A stretch of 64,000 nucleotides of DNA from Pseudomonas deceptionensis (lineage in GTDB: Bacteria > Pseudomonadota > Gammaproteobacteria > Pseudomonadales > Pseudomonadaceae), in NCBI RefSeq assembly GCF_900106095.1, contig NZ_FNUD01000002.1:4051501-4115500 (forward strand), in the 5' to 3' direction. The translations under genes were made by a program, and so were the position numbers. The number at the start of each line of letters is the position of its first letter. Within the stretch, counting starts at the first letter, position 1. Below the pieces are notes generated by a model. That model was given only the letters and a program-made list of their open reading frames with translations, ran no database searches and was not told the origin of the DNA. Shown here one piece after another: positions 1 to 10,401 of the stretch.

Positions 1-66
1 ACCCCTCTCCCGCAGGGAAAGAGCGCTGATGTGTGATGTTGCGCACATCAGCTTCTGCCTTCGGTT

Positions 67-87
67 CCCTCTCCTCCCTGGAGAGGG
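67..87. repeat. Intergenic inverted repeat (CCCTCTCC / GGAGAGGG)
   Basis: Perfect 8-bp arms around a 5-nt spacer, followed by TTAGGGTGAGGG. This C/T-rich hairpin is a common intergenic element in Pseudomonas. It has no T-run, so it is not a clear intrinsic terminator. The rest of positions 1-153 holds no gene that I can support. Confidence 0.45.
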
Positions 88-153
88 TTAGGGTGAGGGA
101 CTTCTTATCGTTATGCGCTCCATCCGAATTCTTTCTGCACAAGGCCCTGCGCA

Positions 154-2652
154 ATGCCGTTAGCCCTCTCCGCGTCTCAGACTGCCCCTCGCACAACGGT
201 ATTAATGCCTGCCTTGTTGCTCTTCATCTCCGGCGCCGCAGCGCTGATTTATCAAGTTATCTGGATCAAGCAACTGTCCCTGGTGATCGGCGTCGAGGTG
301 TACGCCATCACCACCGGCATCAGTGCTTTCTTTGCAGGTCTGGCACTGGGCGGGCTGCTGTTTGGCCGTTTTGCCGACCGTCTGGGCAAACCCCTGCTGC
401 TGTACGCAGGTCTTGAGATCGGCGTGGCACTGCTGGGGGTTGGTGCCACTCTGGGGCTGAGCATGGCCGCCGCGCCGTTCGCCTGGCTCGACCGGCAGAT
501 CGGTCTGCTGGCCTGGTTTTTACCCTTGCTGTTGGTGGGTCTGCCCGCGCTGTTGATGGGCGGCACCTTGCCGGTACTGATGCGCGCACTGGCGGCTGAC
601 CCGCAGCACCTGGGCCGGGCCGGTGGCCGTCTGTATGCCGCCAACACTGCCGGGGCCATTGTCGGCACCTTGCTCACCGCCTTTGTGCTGATCGCCACCC
701 TCGGCGTGCGTGGCAGCGCCATGGCCGCCGCCGTGCTCAACCTGGTCGCCGCTCTGGGTGCGCTCCTGCTGCAACGCAATCGTGCCACCCCCGCCGCCCC
801 GGCCAAAACCCCGGCCACACCCCATACCCCGGCACGTTTGGCCATGGTGCTGTATGCCATTGCCGGCGGCGTGGCGCTGGGTTACGAAGTGGTGTGGTCG
901 CAGTCCATCGTGCAATTCATGAGTACCCGTACCTACGCCTTTGCCGTGGTGCTGGCGACTTATCTGACCGGGTTGTTTATCGGCAGCAGCCTGATGGCCC
1001 GCCGGGTTGATCGCATCCGCGATCCCTGGGGCCTGTTCGGCTTGCTAATCGCAGGCGCGGGCCTGGTGGCCTTGCTGGAGATCGCCCTGCTCGGGCGCTG
1101 GCTAATCGTTCTGCAAACCCAGGCCGAAGCCCTCACCCTGGCGATGGGCGGCAGTGTGCTGCTGGGTATGAGCAGCCGTTTCGCAGTGGCCGCGCTGAGC
1201 ATCGTATTTGTCCCTACTGTGCTGCTGGGCGCCGCCTTCCCGCTGGCCGTGCGGCTGTGCGTGGGCCCGCACCGGGTGGGGCGCGATGTCGGTGCGGTGG
1301 TGGCGTTCAACACCCTGGGCGGGATTGTCGGGGTTGCACTGTGCGGCTTTGTGTTGATTCCGCTGCTGGGACTGGTGCGCACCCTGGGGCTGCTGGCGAT
1401 CATCGCCGCCACCGTAGGTTATGTGGCGGTGCGCCAGGGGCACGGGGTGAAAAAAGGTCGCCGCCAGGCGGTGATCGCGGTCGGTCTGGCGGCGCTGCTG
1501 GTGGCCTGGCTGACACCCGTTGACCGTCTTGCCAGCCTGCTGCCAGGGGCGCGCAACGCCGAGCTGGCGTTCTATGAAGAAGGCCGCGGTGGCACTGTCG
1601 CCGTCGTGACCCAGGGCAAGGGCGAACGCGCCTTTCACCGTTTGTACATTCAGGGCGTGTCCAACACCGGCGACGCCATGCCTTCGCTGCGCTACATGCG
1701 CATCCAGGCCTTGCTGCCGCTGCTGATCCACAACGGCGAGCCCCGCTCGGCACTGGTGATCGGTTTCGGCACAGGCATCACGGCGGGCGCACTGCTGCGC
1801 TATCCGCAACTGGAACAGCGGGTGGTGGCGGAGCTGTTGCCCTCGGTGGTCAGCGCCGCTTCGCTGTTCAAGGGCAACTTCAACGCCGCAAACGACCCGG
1901 GCCTGCAGGTGCGCTTGCGCGATGGCCGTCAGGAACTGCTGCGCAGCCAACAACGCTATGACCTGATCACTCTCGAACCACCACCGCCCTCCGCTGCCGG
2001 CGTGGTCAACCTGTACTCGCGGGACTTCTACCAACTGGCCGCAGAACGCCTGCAACCCAAAGGCCTGGTCGCGCAATGGCTGCCATTGCCGACGCAAAAC
2101 ATCGACGACTCGCGCTCGCTGGTGCGCAGTTTTCTCGACGTGTTCCCCTACGCCACGCTGTGGACCAGCGAGTTTCACGAAATGCTGCTGGTGGGCTCCC
2201 TGGAGCCGATTGAGCTGGACGCTGCCCGCATCAGCGCCCGCTTCGAACAACCCGGCGTGCGCGATGCCTTGCAGGATGTCGGCGTAGCCTCGGCGGCGGC
2301 GATGCTGGCCACCTGGGTGACCGATCGCCAGGGCCTGGAACGCTTTGCCGCCGACGCCCCTGCCGTGACCGACGACCAACCCCATATCGAGTACGCACCC
2401 TGGGTGCGCGCCAAGGAAATCAGCCGGGTGCTCCCGGCGCTGCTTGACCTGCGCCAACCGTTGCCGCTGATCAATGCCGACCCGGCTTTTGTCGAGCGGA
2501 TGAATATTCACCAACAGCGTCTGATGCAGTTTTACCGCTCCAGCCTGCACGCCTATGATGGCGATCGCGAAGCCTGGGGCCGCGACATCCGTGAAGTCAT
2601 CCGCGGTGATGGCGCCAACCCGTATTACCGATGGTTTGTCGGCGAAAGATAG
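154..2652 (+). CDS. Fused MFS-like / spermidine synthase-like membrane protein
   Basis: An 832-residue protein. Roughly the first 460 residues are a polytopic membrane region in two halves (hydrophobic helices near 15-210 and 230-460). The C-terminal part (about 480-740) has the spermidine-synthase Rossmann fold: LVIGFGTGITAGALLRYP is the SAM/dcSAM-binding glycine motif, and YDLITLEPPPPSAAGVVNLYSRDFY corresponds to the D-x-x-x-x-D/E...LYS-x-F-Y region of that family. Proteins of this design are annotated as fused MFS/spermidine synthase. The activity is unproven, and polyamine synthesis at the membrane is only an inference. The start at 154 is the first ATG; an internal ATG at 205 (MPALLLFISG) is possible. 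The next gene starts 22 bp downstream and is probably co-transcribed. Confidence 0.85.
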   Translation: MPLALSASQTAPRTTVLMPALLLFISGAAALIYQVIWIKQLSLVIGVEVYAITTGISAFFAGLALGGLLFGRFADRLGKPLLLYAGLEIGVALLGVGATLGLSMAAAPFAWLDRQIGLLAWFLPLLLVGLPALLMGGTLPVLMRALAADPQHLGRAGGRLYAANTAGAIVGTLLTAFVLIATLGVRGSAMAAAVLNLVAALGALLLQRNRATPAAPAKTPATPHTPARLAMVLYAIAGGVALGYEVVWSQSIVQFMSTRTYAFAVVLATYLTGLFIGSSLMARRVDRIRDPWGLFGLLIAGAGLVALLEIALLGRWLIVLQTQAEALTLAMGGSVLLGMSSRFAVAALSIVFVPTVLLGAAFPLAVRLCVGPHRVGRDVGAVVAFNTLGGIVGVALCGFVLIPLLGLVRTLGLLAIIAATVGYVAVRQGHGVKKGRRQAVIAVGLAALLVAWLTPVDRLASLLPGARNAELAFYEEGRGGTVAVVTQGKGERAFHRLYIQGVSNTGDAMPSLRYMRIQALLPLLIHNGEPRSALVIGFGTGITAGALLRYPQLEQRVVAELLPSVVSAASLFKGNFNAANDPGLQVRLRDGRQELLRSQQRYDLITLEPPPPSAAGVVNLYSRDFYQLAAERLQPKGLVAQWLPLPTQNIDDSRSLVRSFLDVFPYATLWTSEFHEMLLVGSLEPIELDAARISARFEQPGVRDALQDVGVASAAAMLATWVTDRQGLERFAADAPAVTDDQPHIEYAPWVRAKEISRVLPALLDLRQPLPLINADPAFVERMNIHQQRLMQFYRSSLHAYDGDREAWGRDIREVIRGDGANPYYRWFVGER

Positions 2653-2674
2653 TTAATCAGATACGGAAGTCGTA

Positions 2675-5023
2675 ATGCCCAATACTAAAAATAAAGCCTC
2701 ACCTGACCAACCTGATTTGCGCCCTACCCTGATGAGCCGTTACCTGTTCCCCGTGATCATCGCCGCGTTGCTGGTGGTGGTCGCGGGGTTGTGGTTTTTC
2801 CTCAATCGCCCGCAACCCGCGGCACCGCTGGCCCATGAGCCGGCGGTGGCCGTAGTGGCAGCCCCCGTGATACCCAAAGCGGCGCCCGCGAACATGGTCG
2901 ATGAGCAGCAATGCCAGGGTTGCCACAGCGCTCAAGTCAAGGACTGGCAAGGCTCGCATCACCAGCTCGCCATGCAGCAGGCCGACCCGCAAACCGTGCT
3001 GGCCAACTTCGATAACGTCCAGTTCAAAAGCGAGGGTGAACGCACCCGCTTCTATCGCCAGAACAACGAGTTCTGGGTCAACACCCCGGGCGCAGACGGC
3101 AAGCCTGCTGACTTTAAGGTGGCCTACACCTTCGGCATCGCCCCGTTGCAGCAGTACTTGATCGACGTCGGCGACGGCAAATTGCAGGCGCTGGGCATCG
3201 CATGGGATACCGAGAAAAAAGGCTGGTTCCACCTGTACCCGGGCCAGGGAGTGAACTTCAAGAACCCGCTGCACTGGAGCAAGCCCAGCCAGAACGCCAA
3301 CTTTATGTGCGTCGAATGCCACACCACCGGCTACAAGCGCAACTTCGATGCCGCGACCAACAGCTTCAACAGCCAATGGAACAGCCTTGGCGTCGGTTGC
3401 CAGGCGTGCCACGGCCCGGCCTCCAATCACCTGCAGGCAGTGGCCGGTAAAAGCGATCTGCCCCATGCCGGTTTCGACGTCGACCTCAACAGCAAGGACG
3501 CCACCGCAGAGATCGAAACCTGCGCCCGCTGCCATGCCCGCCGCGCGCCCCTGGGCGATGGTTTTACCGTTGGCAAGCGCTTGATGGACGACTACCTGCC
3601 CAGCGTACTCACCCGCGAACTGTATGCCCTGGACGGCAAAATCAAGGATGAGGTGTTCGAACATGGCTCCTTTGCCCAAAGCAAAATGTTCGACAAGGGC
3701 GTGCGCTGCAGCAACTGCCACAACCCCCACAGCAACGAGCTCAAGGCACCGGGCAATGGCGTCTGCCTGCAATGCCACAACCCCGCAGGCAAGGCCGCGA
3801 TCCCCGGCATCGATGACAAGGGACTACAGGCCAAAAACTACGACTCGGTGGAGCACCATCGGCACACCGAGGGCAAGCCCGGTTCCCAGTGCGTGGATTG
3901 CCATATGCCCGGCAAGCTGTACATGGGCAATGACTTTCGCCATGACCACAGTTTCAGCCTGCCCAACCCGGTACGGGCCAAGACCCTCGGTACCCCGGAT
4001 GCCTGCCTGACCTGCCACCAGGGCAAGGCGGGAGACAAGGTGACCGAGCAATTCAAACTCTGGACCGCCCATGACGCGCCCCAGGCCGCCCGCTACGACG
4101 AAAGCCTGTGGCTGATCCGCGGCGGCCAACCCGGCGCAGCGCAGGCGTTGTACGAGCAGTTGCAACGCAGCAATCTGCCGGCGATTCAACGGGCGACGTT
4201 ATTGGCCGAACTGGCGGGCTACCCCAGTGAATCGGCCTTGAAGCTGGCCAGCAAAGACCTCAACGACCCGGCGCCGCAAGTCCGTGAAAGTGCCGTGCGG
4301 GCCGTGAGTGCATTCCTGCCACCGGCCGAGCGTCAGCCGCTGCTGACACCGCTGCTCAATGACAGCGTGCGTGCGGTGCGCATCATCGCTGCGCGCAACC
4401 TGCTGGGGGCGTCACGCAATGGTCTGGGTGCGGCGCAAGGCGCTTGGGAGAAGGCCATCGGCGAGTACGAGGCGGTGCAACTGAGCCTGGCCGAGCGGGC
4501 CGAATCCAATCTCAACCTGGCCATGCTGTATCAGGCCAGCGGCCGCAATGCCGAGGTCGAGCCCAAGCTGCGGGCCGCCCTGCTCAGAGATCCGGACTTC
4601 TTCCCGGCACTGGTGACCCTGGCCCAATGGCTGGAGGCCAGTGGTCGCAGCGTCGAGGCCAAAACCCTGCTCGGCGACGGGATCAAGGAACACCCTGACG
4701 CGGCGCTGCTGCAACACACCCAGGGCTTGGCGCTGATCCGCGCAGGCCAGCCGGCACAGGCCATGGCCGCGTTGCAAAAGGCGGTGAAACTGGAACCCGA
4801 GAGTGCGCAATACCGCTATGTGCTGGCGGTGGCACTGCACGAAAGTGGTGAGGTGGATAAAGCCTGCGCGCAACTTGAAGACCTGCTCAAACGCCAGCCT
4901 TCAAACCGTGATGCGCGGCTGTCGTTGATCCAGTTCTACCTCGACAGCGGCCAGGAACCCAAGGCGCAGGCGGTGCTGCAGGCCTGGAAAAAGATCAACC
5001 CGCACGATGTGGCGTTGAAGTGA
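2675..5023 (+). CDS. Membrane-anchored octaheme c-type cytochrome with HEAT-like and TPR repeats
   Basis: 782 residues. A single hydrophobic helix near residues 20-45 probably anchors the protein with its bulk in the periplasm. Eight CXXCH heme-binding motifs are visible: CQGCH (about 79), CVECH (211), CQACH (242), CARCH (282), CSNCH (345), CLQCH (364), CVDCH (406) and CLTCH (444). Spacing and motif context resemble the cytochrome c554/multiheme family. From about 500 the chain becomes HEAT-like alpha-helical, and from about 610 to the end it carries TPR-type repeats. This suggests a multiheme electron carrier on a protein-protein scaffold. The redox partner is unknown. It follows the fused MFS/spermidine-synthase gene by 22 bp. 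Confidence 0.85.
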   Translation: MPNTKNKASPDQPDLRPTLMSRYLFPVIIAALLVVVAGLWFFLNRPQPAAPLAHEPAVAVVAAPVIPKAAPANMVDEQQCQGCHSAQVKDWQGSHHQLAMQQADPQTVLANFDNVQFKSEGERTRFYRQNNEFWVNTPGADGKPADFKVAYTFGIAPLQQYLIDVGDGKLQALGIAWDTEKKGWFHLYPGQGVNFKNPLHWSKPSQNANFMCVECHTTGYKRNFDAATNSFNSQWNSLGVGCQACHGPASNHLQAVAGKSDLPHAGFDVDLNSKDATAEIETCARCHARRAPLGDGFTVGKRLMDDYLPSVLTRELYALDGKIKDEVFEHGSFAQSKMFDKGVRCSNCHNPHSNELKAPGNGVCLQCHNPAGKAAIPGIDDKGLQAKNYDSVEHHRHTEGKPGSQCVDCHMPGKLYMGNDFRHDHSFSLPNPVRAKTLGTPDACLTCHQGKAGDKVTEQFKLWTAHDAPQAARYDESLWLIRGGQPGAAQALYEQLQRSNLPAIQRATLLAELAGYPSESALKLASKDLNDPAPQVRESAVRAVSAFLPPAERQPLLTPLLNDSVRAVRIIAARNLLGASRNGLGAAQGAWEKAIGEYEAVQLSLAERAESNLNLAMLYQASGRNAEVEPKLRAALLRDPDFFPALVTLAQWLEASGRSVEAKTLLGDGIKEHPDAALLQHTQGLALIRAGQPAQAMAALQKAVKLEPESAQYRYVLAVALHESGEVDKACAQLEDLLKRQPSNRDARLSLIQFYLDSGQEPKAQAVLQAWKKINPHDVALK

Positions 5024-5091
5024 TGGGTGCTAAGCGGCGGGGTACGTAAAACGTGTAGCCGCTGCCACTCAATATTGCAGTTATTCACCCC

Positions 5092-6520
5092 GCTGTGGGA
5101 GCGAGCCTGCTCGCGAAGGCATCACTGCGGTTGGCCAGACAGAGCGCGTCGCCTGCTTCGCGAGCAGGCTCGTTCCCACATAAAAAGGGGGCTGTTTCAG
5201 GTCTGATCATTGCCTTGGCTTTTGCTGTATAGCCACGCGATTGTCCAAACGACACGAGCGCCCCTCAAAGAAGACCGAACCCAGGGGCTGTTATGGGGGT
5301 TGCCTGTTTGGTGGCGGGATCTGTGACGCCTCCAATCCGCTGTGGGAGCGAGCCTGCTCGCGAAGGCATCACTGCGGTTGGCCAGACAGAGCGCGTCGCC
5401 TGCTTCGCGAGCAGGCTCGCTCCCACAAAAAAAGGGTGCTGTTTCAAGGCTGATTATTGCCTTGGCTTTTGCTGTATAGCCACGCGATTGTCCAAACGAC
5501 ACGAGCGCCCCTCAAAGAAGACCGAACCCAGGGGCTGTTATGGGGGTGGCCTGTTTGGTGGCGGGATCTGGGACGCCTCCAATCCGCTGTGGGAGCGAGC
5601 CTGCTCGCGAAGGCATCACTGCGGTTGGCCAGACAGAGCGCGTCGCCTGCTTCGCGAGCAGGCTCGCTCCCACATAAAAAGGGTGCTGTTTCAAGTCTGA
5701 TCATTGCCTTGGCTTTTGCTGTATAGCCACGCGATGGTCCAAACGACACGAGCGCCCCTCAAAGAAGGCCGAGCGCAGAGGCTGTTATGGGGGTGGCCTG
5801 TTTGGTGGCGGGATCTGTGACTCCTCCAATCCGCTGTGGGAGCGAGCCTGCTCGCGAAGGCATCACTGCGGTTGGCCAGACAGAGCGCGTCGCCTGCTTC
5901 GCAAGCAGGCTCGCTCCCACAAAAAAAGGGTGCTGTTTCAAGTCTGATTATTGCCTTGGCTTTTGCTGTATAGCCACGCGATTGTCCAAACGGCACGAGT
6001 GCCCCTCACAGAAGGCCGAGCGCAGGGGCTGTTATGGGGGTGGCCTGTTTGGTGGCAGGATCTGTGACGCCTCCAATCCGCTGTGGGAGCGAGCCTGCTC
6101 GCGAAGGCATCACTGCGGTTGGCCAGATAGAGCGCGTCGCCTGCTTCGCGAGCAGGCTCGCTCCCACATAAAAAGGGTGCTGTTTCAAGTCTGATTATTG
6201 CCTTGGCTTTTGCTGTATAGCCACGCGATTGTCCAAACGGCACGAGTGCCCCTCACAGAAGGCCGAGCGCAGGGGCTGTTATGGGGGTGGCCTGTTTGGT
6301 GGCGGGATCTGTGACGCCTCCAATCCGCGGTGGGAGCGAGCCTGCTCGCGAAGGCATCACTGCGGTTGGCCAGACAGAGCGCGTCGCCTGCTTCGCGAGC
6401 AGGCTCGCTCCCACAAAAAAGGGGGCTGTTTCAAGTCTGATCATTGCCTTGGCTTTTGCTGTATAGCCACGCGATGGTCCAAACGACACTAGCGCCCCTC
6501 ACAGAAGACCGAGCGCAGGG
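5092..6520. repeat. Six-copy, 247-bp tandem repeat, each unit with a REP hairpin
   Basis: The sequence GCTGTGGGAGCGAGCCTGC recurs at 5092, 5339, 5586, 5833, 6080 and (one base changed) 6327, exactly 247 bp apart. Each unit has inverted arms, GTGGGAGCGAGCCTGCTCGC and its complement, around about 50 bp containing CATCACTGCGGTTGGCCAGA. The remainder of the unit is a conserved spacer with GCTTTTGCTGTATAGCCACG. The arms are a typical fluorescens-group REP pair. Short open frames of 60-135 codons across the array are repeat shadows, because they recur in step with the unit. Confidence 0.95.
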
Positions 6521-6558
6521 GCTGTTTTGAGGGGGGCGCCCTTACGGCGAGGCCACGG

Positions 6559-7269
6559 TCACTCCCCCGCCATCCGCTCCAGGCTGTTGCTTAGATGCAG
6601 CAGCATGGCCGCGCGGGCGGCGTCGGGGTCTTGCCGGCGAATGGCACGCAAGATTGCCTCATGTTCCAGCACTGCCATTTGCCCCAACTGCTTCAGGTCG
6701 GCATCACCGCGCTCCTCGCTATTGATCCGGGTACGCGGGATCGCCGAACGCCCCAGCTGCGCAATGATATCGGTGAAATAGGTGTTGCCCGTGGCCTGGG
6801 CAATCAGCCGATGGAAACGCAAGTCCGGCTCGACACTGCTGTCGTTATTGGCCAGTGAGTCCTGATGGTCATCCAGCGCCTGGCGCATCTGCAGCAGTTG
6901 TTCTGCCGTGCGACGTTTGGCAGCCAGCGCCGCAGCCTGGGTCTCCAGCCCCATGCGCAACTCAAGGATGCCGCGCACGCTGGCCGCGGTATCGCGGCTC
7001 AACTGAATGCCATGGCGCTGATCGCGCTCCAACACGAAGGTACCTATCCCGTGCCGGGTTTCGACCAGCCCCGATGCCTGCAATTTTGAAATCGCCTCAC
7101 GCACCACCGTGCGGCTCACACCCTGCTCACGCACGATGGCCGACTCGGAGGGCAGCTTCTCGCCGGGAACCAGCTGGCCCAACAAGATCCGTTGTGTCAG
7201 CTCGGCCACGATATCGTGGGCCAGGCCGGGGGAACGCTTGCGAACCATTGCGTTCTGCGGGTCGTGCAT
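6559..7269 (-). CDS. GntR-family (FadR/FCD) regulator, probable glucarate-operon repressor
   Basis: 236 residues from the ATG at 7269. That start is preferred because AAGGAA lies 8 nt upstream; a TTG at 7290 would extend it by 7 residues. The N-terminal winged helix (about 5-75) includes PGEKLPSESAIVREQGVSRTVVREAI and the LVETRHGIGTFV wing. The C-terminal FCD ligand domain (about 95-225) keeps DLRFHRLIAQATGN and the HEAIL motif that supply metal or ligand residues in the family. It is divergent from gudP/gudD across a 331-bp gap, so regulation of glucarate uptake and dehydration is likely. The effector is inferred from context only. Confidence 0.85.
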   Translation of the reverse strand: MHDPQNAMVRKRSPGLAHDIVAELTQRILLGQLVPGEKLPSESAIVREQGVSRTVVREAISKLQASGLVETRHGIGTFVLERDQRHGIQLSRDTAASVRGILELRMGLETQAAALAAKRRTAEQLLQMRQALDDHQDSLANNDSSVEPDLRFHRLIAQATGNTYFTDIIAQLGRSAIPRTRINSEERGDADLKQLGQMAVLEHEAILRAIRRQDPDAARAAMLLHLSNSLERMAGE

Positions 7270-7325
7270 GGGGCAATTCCTTTCGAACAAGACCTCCTGA
7301 TACTAGCACTACAACCGCCCCCAAC

Positions 7326-7336
7326 ATGTATGACAA
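7326..7336. promoter_or_regulatory. Candidate GntR/FCD operator ATGTATGACAA
   Basis: The site fits the FadR-subfamily consensus TNGTNNNACNA at all but one defined base. It lies 56 bp upstream of the regulator start and 265 bp upstream of gudP, in the shared intergenic region. The rest of 7270-7600 is AT-rich without another clear element. Confidence 0.35.
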
Positions 7337-7600
7337 CCAAGTTAATATGCAGACAGCCCACCGTGTATAAAGACTTCAAGCCGCCAGACGAGCATTTAAA
7401 AACCGCCATCAACCCCGAGAAAATCGGCATAAAGCGCTATAAAATCGACTAAAAGCATTCATAGAGGGATTTTTTATAACTTATTGGTTTGTTTCAGGGC
7501 ATTGCGAGGGCAAAAGTCAACTCGTATGATGTCCGTCAACTGCAAGCCCGACTTGCAGCACACATCACCCGCATAAAAATAATCAGTGGGGCTTTGAATT

Positions 7601-8941
7601 GTGAACACTTCCAGTAACCCGTCTGCTGCGCACGCCAACGACCCTGTCCTGGCGCGTGCGATCCAAAAGGTGAAGAGGCATGTACTGCCGCTCTTCGTCA
7701 TCATGTTCATCGTCAACTACATTGACCGCGTAAACATCGGCTTTGTGCGTACCCACATGGAGCACGACCTGGGCATTGGCGCCGCCGCTTATGGCTTCGG
7801 TGCCGGGCTGTTCTTCATCGGCTACGCGCTGTTCGAAGTACCGTCCAACATGCTGCTACAAAAAGTCGGCGCCCGCATCTGGCTGACCCGGATCATGTTC
7901 ACCTGGGGCATCACCGCTACCCTGATGGCCTTTATCCAGAACGAAACCCACTTCTATATTCTGCGTTTTTTACTCGGCGTGGCCGAAGCCGGATTCTTCC
8001 CGGGCGTGATCTATTACTTCACCCGCTGGCTGCCCGGCGCCGAGCGCGGCAAGGCGATTGCCATCTTCCTCAGCGGGTCGGCGCTGGCCTCCCTGATCTC
8101 GGGGCCACTGAGCGGTCTGTTGCTGCAAATCACCGGCATGGGCCTGCATGGCTGGCAGTGGATGTACATCATCGAAGGCATGGCCTCAGTGTTTCTGTGC
8201 GGTTTTGTCTGGTACTGGCTGGATTCCAAACCCCATGACGCGAAGTGGCTCAGCCGTGAAGAGCAAGATGCGCTGGTCAACGAAATTGACCGCGAACAGC
8301 GCGAGCGCGATGCGGTAAACACCGTCAAACCCAGCATGCTTACGCTACTCAAGGACCGCCAGATCATGCTGTTTTGCGCGATCTACTTCTGCATCCAGCT
8401 GACCATTTACGCGGCGACCTTCTGGCTGCCGAGCATCATCAAGAAAATGGGTGACCTGAGCGACATGCAGGTGGGTTTTTTCAACTCGATCCCGTGGTTG
8501 ATTTCAATCATCGCCATGTACGCCTTTGCTTCGCTGGCCAGCCGTTTCAAGTATCAACAAGCCTGGATCGCCACGGCCCTGCTGATTGCCGCGCTGGGCA
8601 TGTTCCTCTCCACCACCGGCGGCCCGATCTTTGCGTTTATCGCCATCTGCTTTGCCGCGATCGGCTTCAAGTCGGCGTCTGCGCTGTTCTGGCCCATCCC
8701 CCAGGGTTACCTGGATGCACGCATCGCGGCGGCAGTGATCGCGCTGATCAACTCCATCGGCAACCTCGGCGGATTCGTCGCCCCCACCACCTTCGGCTTT
8801 CTGGAACAAACCACAGGCTCGATTCAGGGCGGACTCTATGGCCTAGCCGGTACGTCGATCATTGCGGCCATCATCGTGTTCTTTGCCAAGACCAAACCCA
8901 CGCCAACGGCTGTGCCCCCCGCCGCCCTGCAACCTGCCTGA
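7601..8941 (+). CDS. gudP: MFS glucarate/galactarate-type permease
   Basis: 446 residues with about 12 hydrophobic helices; inner-membrane transporter of the anion:cation symporter (ACS) family. The region [20 protein letters not shown] near residue 27 and the [11 protein letters not shown] loop after helix 4 are typical of hexarate/galactonate transporters. The GTG start at 7601 is the only one that keeps the full first helix, but its ribosome site is weak. The glucarate dehydratase gene begins 13 bp after the stop, so the pair forms an operon for uptake and first-step dehydration of D-glucarate. Substrate is inferred from that pairing. Confidence 0.88.
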   Translation: MNTSSNPSAAHANDPVLARAIQKVKRHVLPLFVIMFIVNYIDRVNIGFVRTHMEHDLGIGAAAYGFGAGLFFIGYALFEVPSNMLLQKVGARIWLTRIMFTWGITATLMAFIQNETHFYILRFLLGVAEAGFFPGVIYYFTRWLPGAERGKAIAIFLSGSALASLISGPLSGLLLQITGMGLHGWQWMYIIEGMASVFLCGFVWYWLDSKPHDAKWLSREEQDALVNEIDREQRERDAVNTVKPSMLTLLKDRQIMLFCAIYFCIQLTIYAATFWLPSIIKKMGDLSDMQVGFFNSIPWLISIIAMYAFASLASRFKYQQAWIATALLIAALGMFLSTTGGPIFAFIAICFAAIGFKSASALFWPIPQGYLDARIAAAVIALINSIGNLGGFVAPTTFGFLEQTTGSIQGGLYGLAGTSIIAAIIVFFAKTKPTPTAVPPAALQPA

Positions 8942-8954
8942 CAAGGAACAGACC

Positions 8955-10304
8955 ATGAACGCCGAACATCAGCACCACAGCACAAAAGCCCCGATCGTCA
9001 CCAGCTTGCAGGTGATCCCGGTGGCAGGCCATGACAGCATGCTGCTCAATTTGAGCGGCGCCCACGGCCCCTTCTTTACCCGCAACATCGTCATCCTCAA
9101 GGACAGCAGCGGCAATATCGGCGTCGGCGAAGTGCCGGGCGGTGAGCGTATCCGCGAAACCCTTGAAGACGCGCGCAGCCTGGTGGTGGGCCAACCCATC
9201 GGCAACTACCAGAGCATCCTCAACGCCATGCGCACCACCTTCGCCGCCCGCGACTCGGCGGGCCGTGGCCTGCAGACCTTTGACCTGCGCATCACCATCC
9301 ATGCCGTCACCGCCATGGAAGCCGCCCTGCTCGACCTGCTCGGTCAGTTCCTTGAAGTGCCGGTGGCAGCCTTGCTCGGCGAAGGCCAGCAGCGCGACGC
9401 CGTGAAAATGCTCGGCTACCTGTTCTATATCGGCGACCGCCAGCAGACCGACCTGGCCTACCGCAGTGAAGCCGATGCCGATGACTGGTTCCGTTTGCGC
9501 CATGAGAAAGCACTGACCCCCCAGGCCGTGGTCCGCCTGGCCGAGGCGGCACAAGCCAAATATGGCTTCAACGATTTCAAGCTCAAGGGTGGCGTACTGC
9601 GCGGCGCCGAAGAGATCGAAGCGGTGACCGCACTGGCCGAACGCTTCCCCGCTGCCCGCATCACCCTGGACCCCAATGGCGCCTGGTCACTCAAGGAGGC
9701 CATCGCACTGTGCCGCGACCAGCACACAGTGCTGGCCTATGCCGAAGACCCCTGCGGTGCGGAAAACGGCTATTCGGGACGCGAAGTGATGGCAGAATTT
9801 CGCCGTGCAACCGGGCTGCCCACCGCCACCAACATGATCGCCACCGACTGGCGCGAAATGGGTCATGCCATTCAGTCCCAGGCCGTGGACATCCCCTTGG
9901 CCGATCCGCACTTTTGGACCCTGCAGGGTTCGGTACGGGTCGCGCAGATGTGCCACGAGTGGGGCCTGACCTGGGGTTCGCACTCCAACAACCACTTTGA
10001 TATATCCCTGGCCATGTTCACTCAGGTTGCAGCCGCGGCCCCTGGCGAAATCACCGCCATTGATACCCACTGGATCTGGCAGGACGGCCAGCGCCTCACT
10101 CGCGAGCCGCTGAAAATTGTCGACGGCCACATCAAGGTGCCCGCCAGACCGGGGCTGGGCGTAGACATCGACATGGACGCCGTGGCCAAGGCGCATGAGC
10201 TGTACAAAGGTATGGGCCTGGGTGCGCGAGACGACAGTGTGGCGATGCAGTACATGATTCCCGGCTGGAAATATGACAACAAAAAGCCCTGCCTTGTACG
10301 CTGA
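8955..10304 (+). CDS. gudD: Glucarate dehydratase
   Basis: 449 residues of the enolase superfamily (mandelate racemase/glucarate dehydratase group). It dehydrates D-glucarate to 5-keto-4-deoxy-D-glucarate in the cytosol. Visible active-site elements are the KLKGG lysine motif (about 205), TLDPNGAW (metal Asp, about 235), the NMIATDWR segment (about 290) and the catalytic histidine in GSHSNNHFD (about 340). The start is the ATG at 8955, after AAGGAA. Near full-length identity of these motifs to the family makes this one of the surest calls in the window. Confidence 0.96.
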   Translation: MNAEHQHHSTKAPIVTSLQVIPVAGHDSMLLNLSGAHGPFFTRNIVILKDSSGNIGVGEVPGGERIRETLEDARSLVVGQPIGNYQSILNAMRTTFAARDSAGRGLQTFDLRITIHAVTAMEAALLDLLGQFLEVPVAALLGEGQQRDAVKMLGYLFYIGDRQQTDLAYRSEADADDWFRLRHEKALTPQAVVRLAEAAQAKYGFNDFKLKGGVLRGAEEIEAVTALAERFPAARITLDPNGAWSLKEAIALCRDQHTVLAYAEDPCGAENGYSGREVMAEFRRATGLPTATNMIATDWREMGHAIQSQAVDIPLADPHFWTLQGSVRVAQMCHEWGLTWGSHSNNHFDISLAMFTQVAAAAPGEITAIDTHWIWQDGQRLTREPLKIVDGHIKVPARPGLGVDIDMDAVAKAHELYKGMGLGARDDSVAMQYMIPGWKYDNKKPCLVR

Positions 10305-10338
10305 GTTCGCCATTGATCAATGGCGTGAGATTTGACTG

Positions 10339-10364
10339 AAGGCGCCTGCAACGGGCGCCTTTTT
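10339..10364 (+). terminator. Rho-independent terminator after gudD
   Basis: AAGGCGCC, a 7-nt loop, GGCGCCTT and a T-run, 35 bp after the gudD stop. Confidence 0.85.
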
Positions 10365-10401
10365 CATGCCTGAAAAATGGATCCAATACTGAATCGCAGG
10401 C

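Noticed and set aside
1102..2550. Long minus-strand open frame (482 codons) opposite the fused MFS/spermidine synthase gene
   Set aside because: Low-complexity Gln/His/Arg-rich translation without family motifs; the plus-strand gene has clear domains. High-GC antisense shadow.
5197..6492. Series of 60-135 codon frames on both strands
   Set aside because: They recur with the 247-bp unit and read through REP hairpins, so they are products of the repeat rather than genes.
5092..6520. Possible CRISPR array
   Set aside because: The 247-bp unit is conserved throughout including the spacer, with REP hairpins and no short repeat/unique spacer pattern or cas genes.
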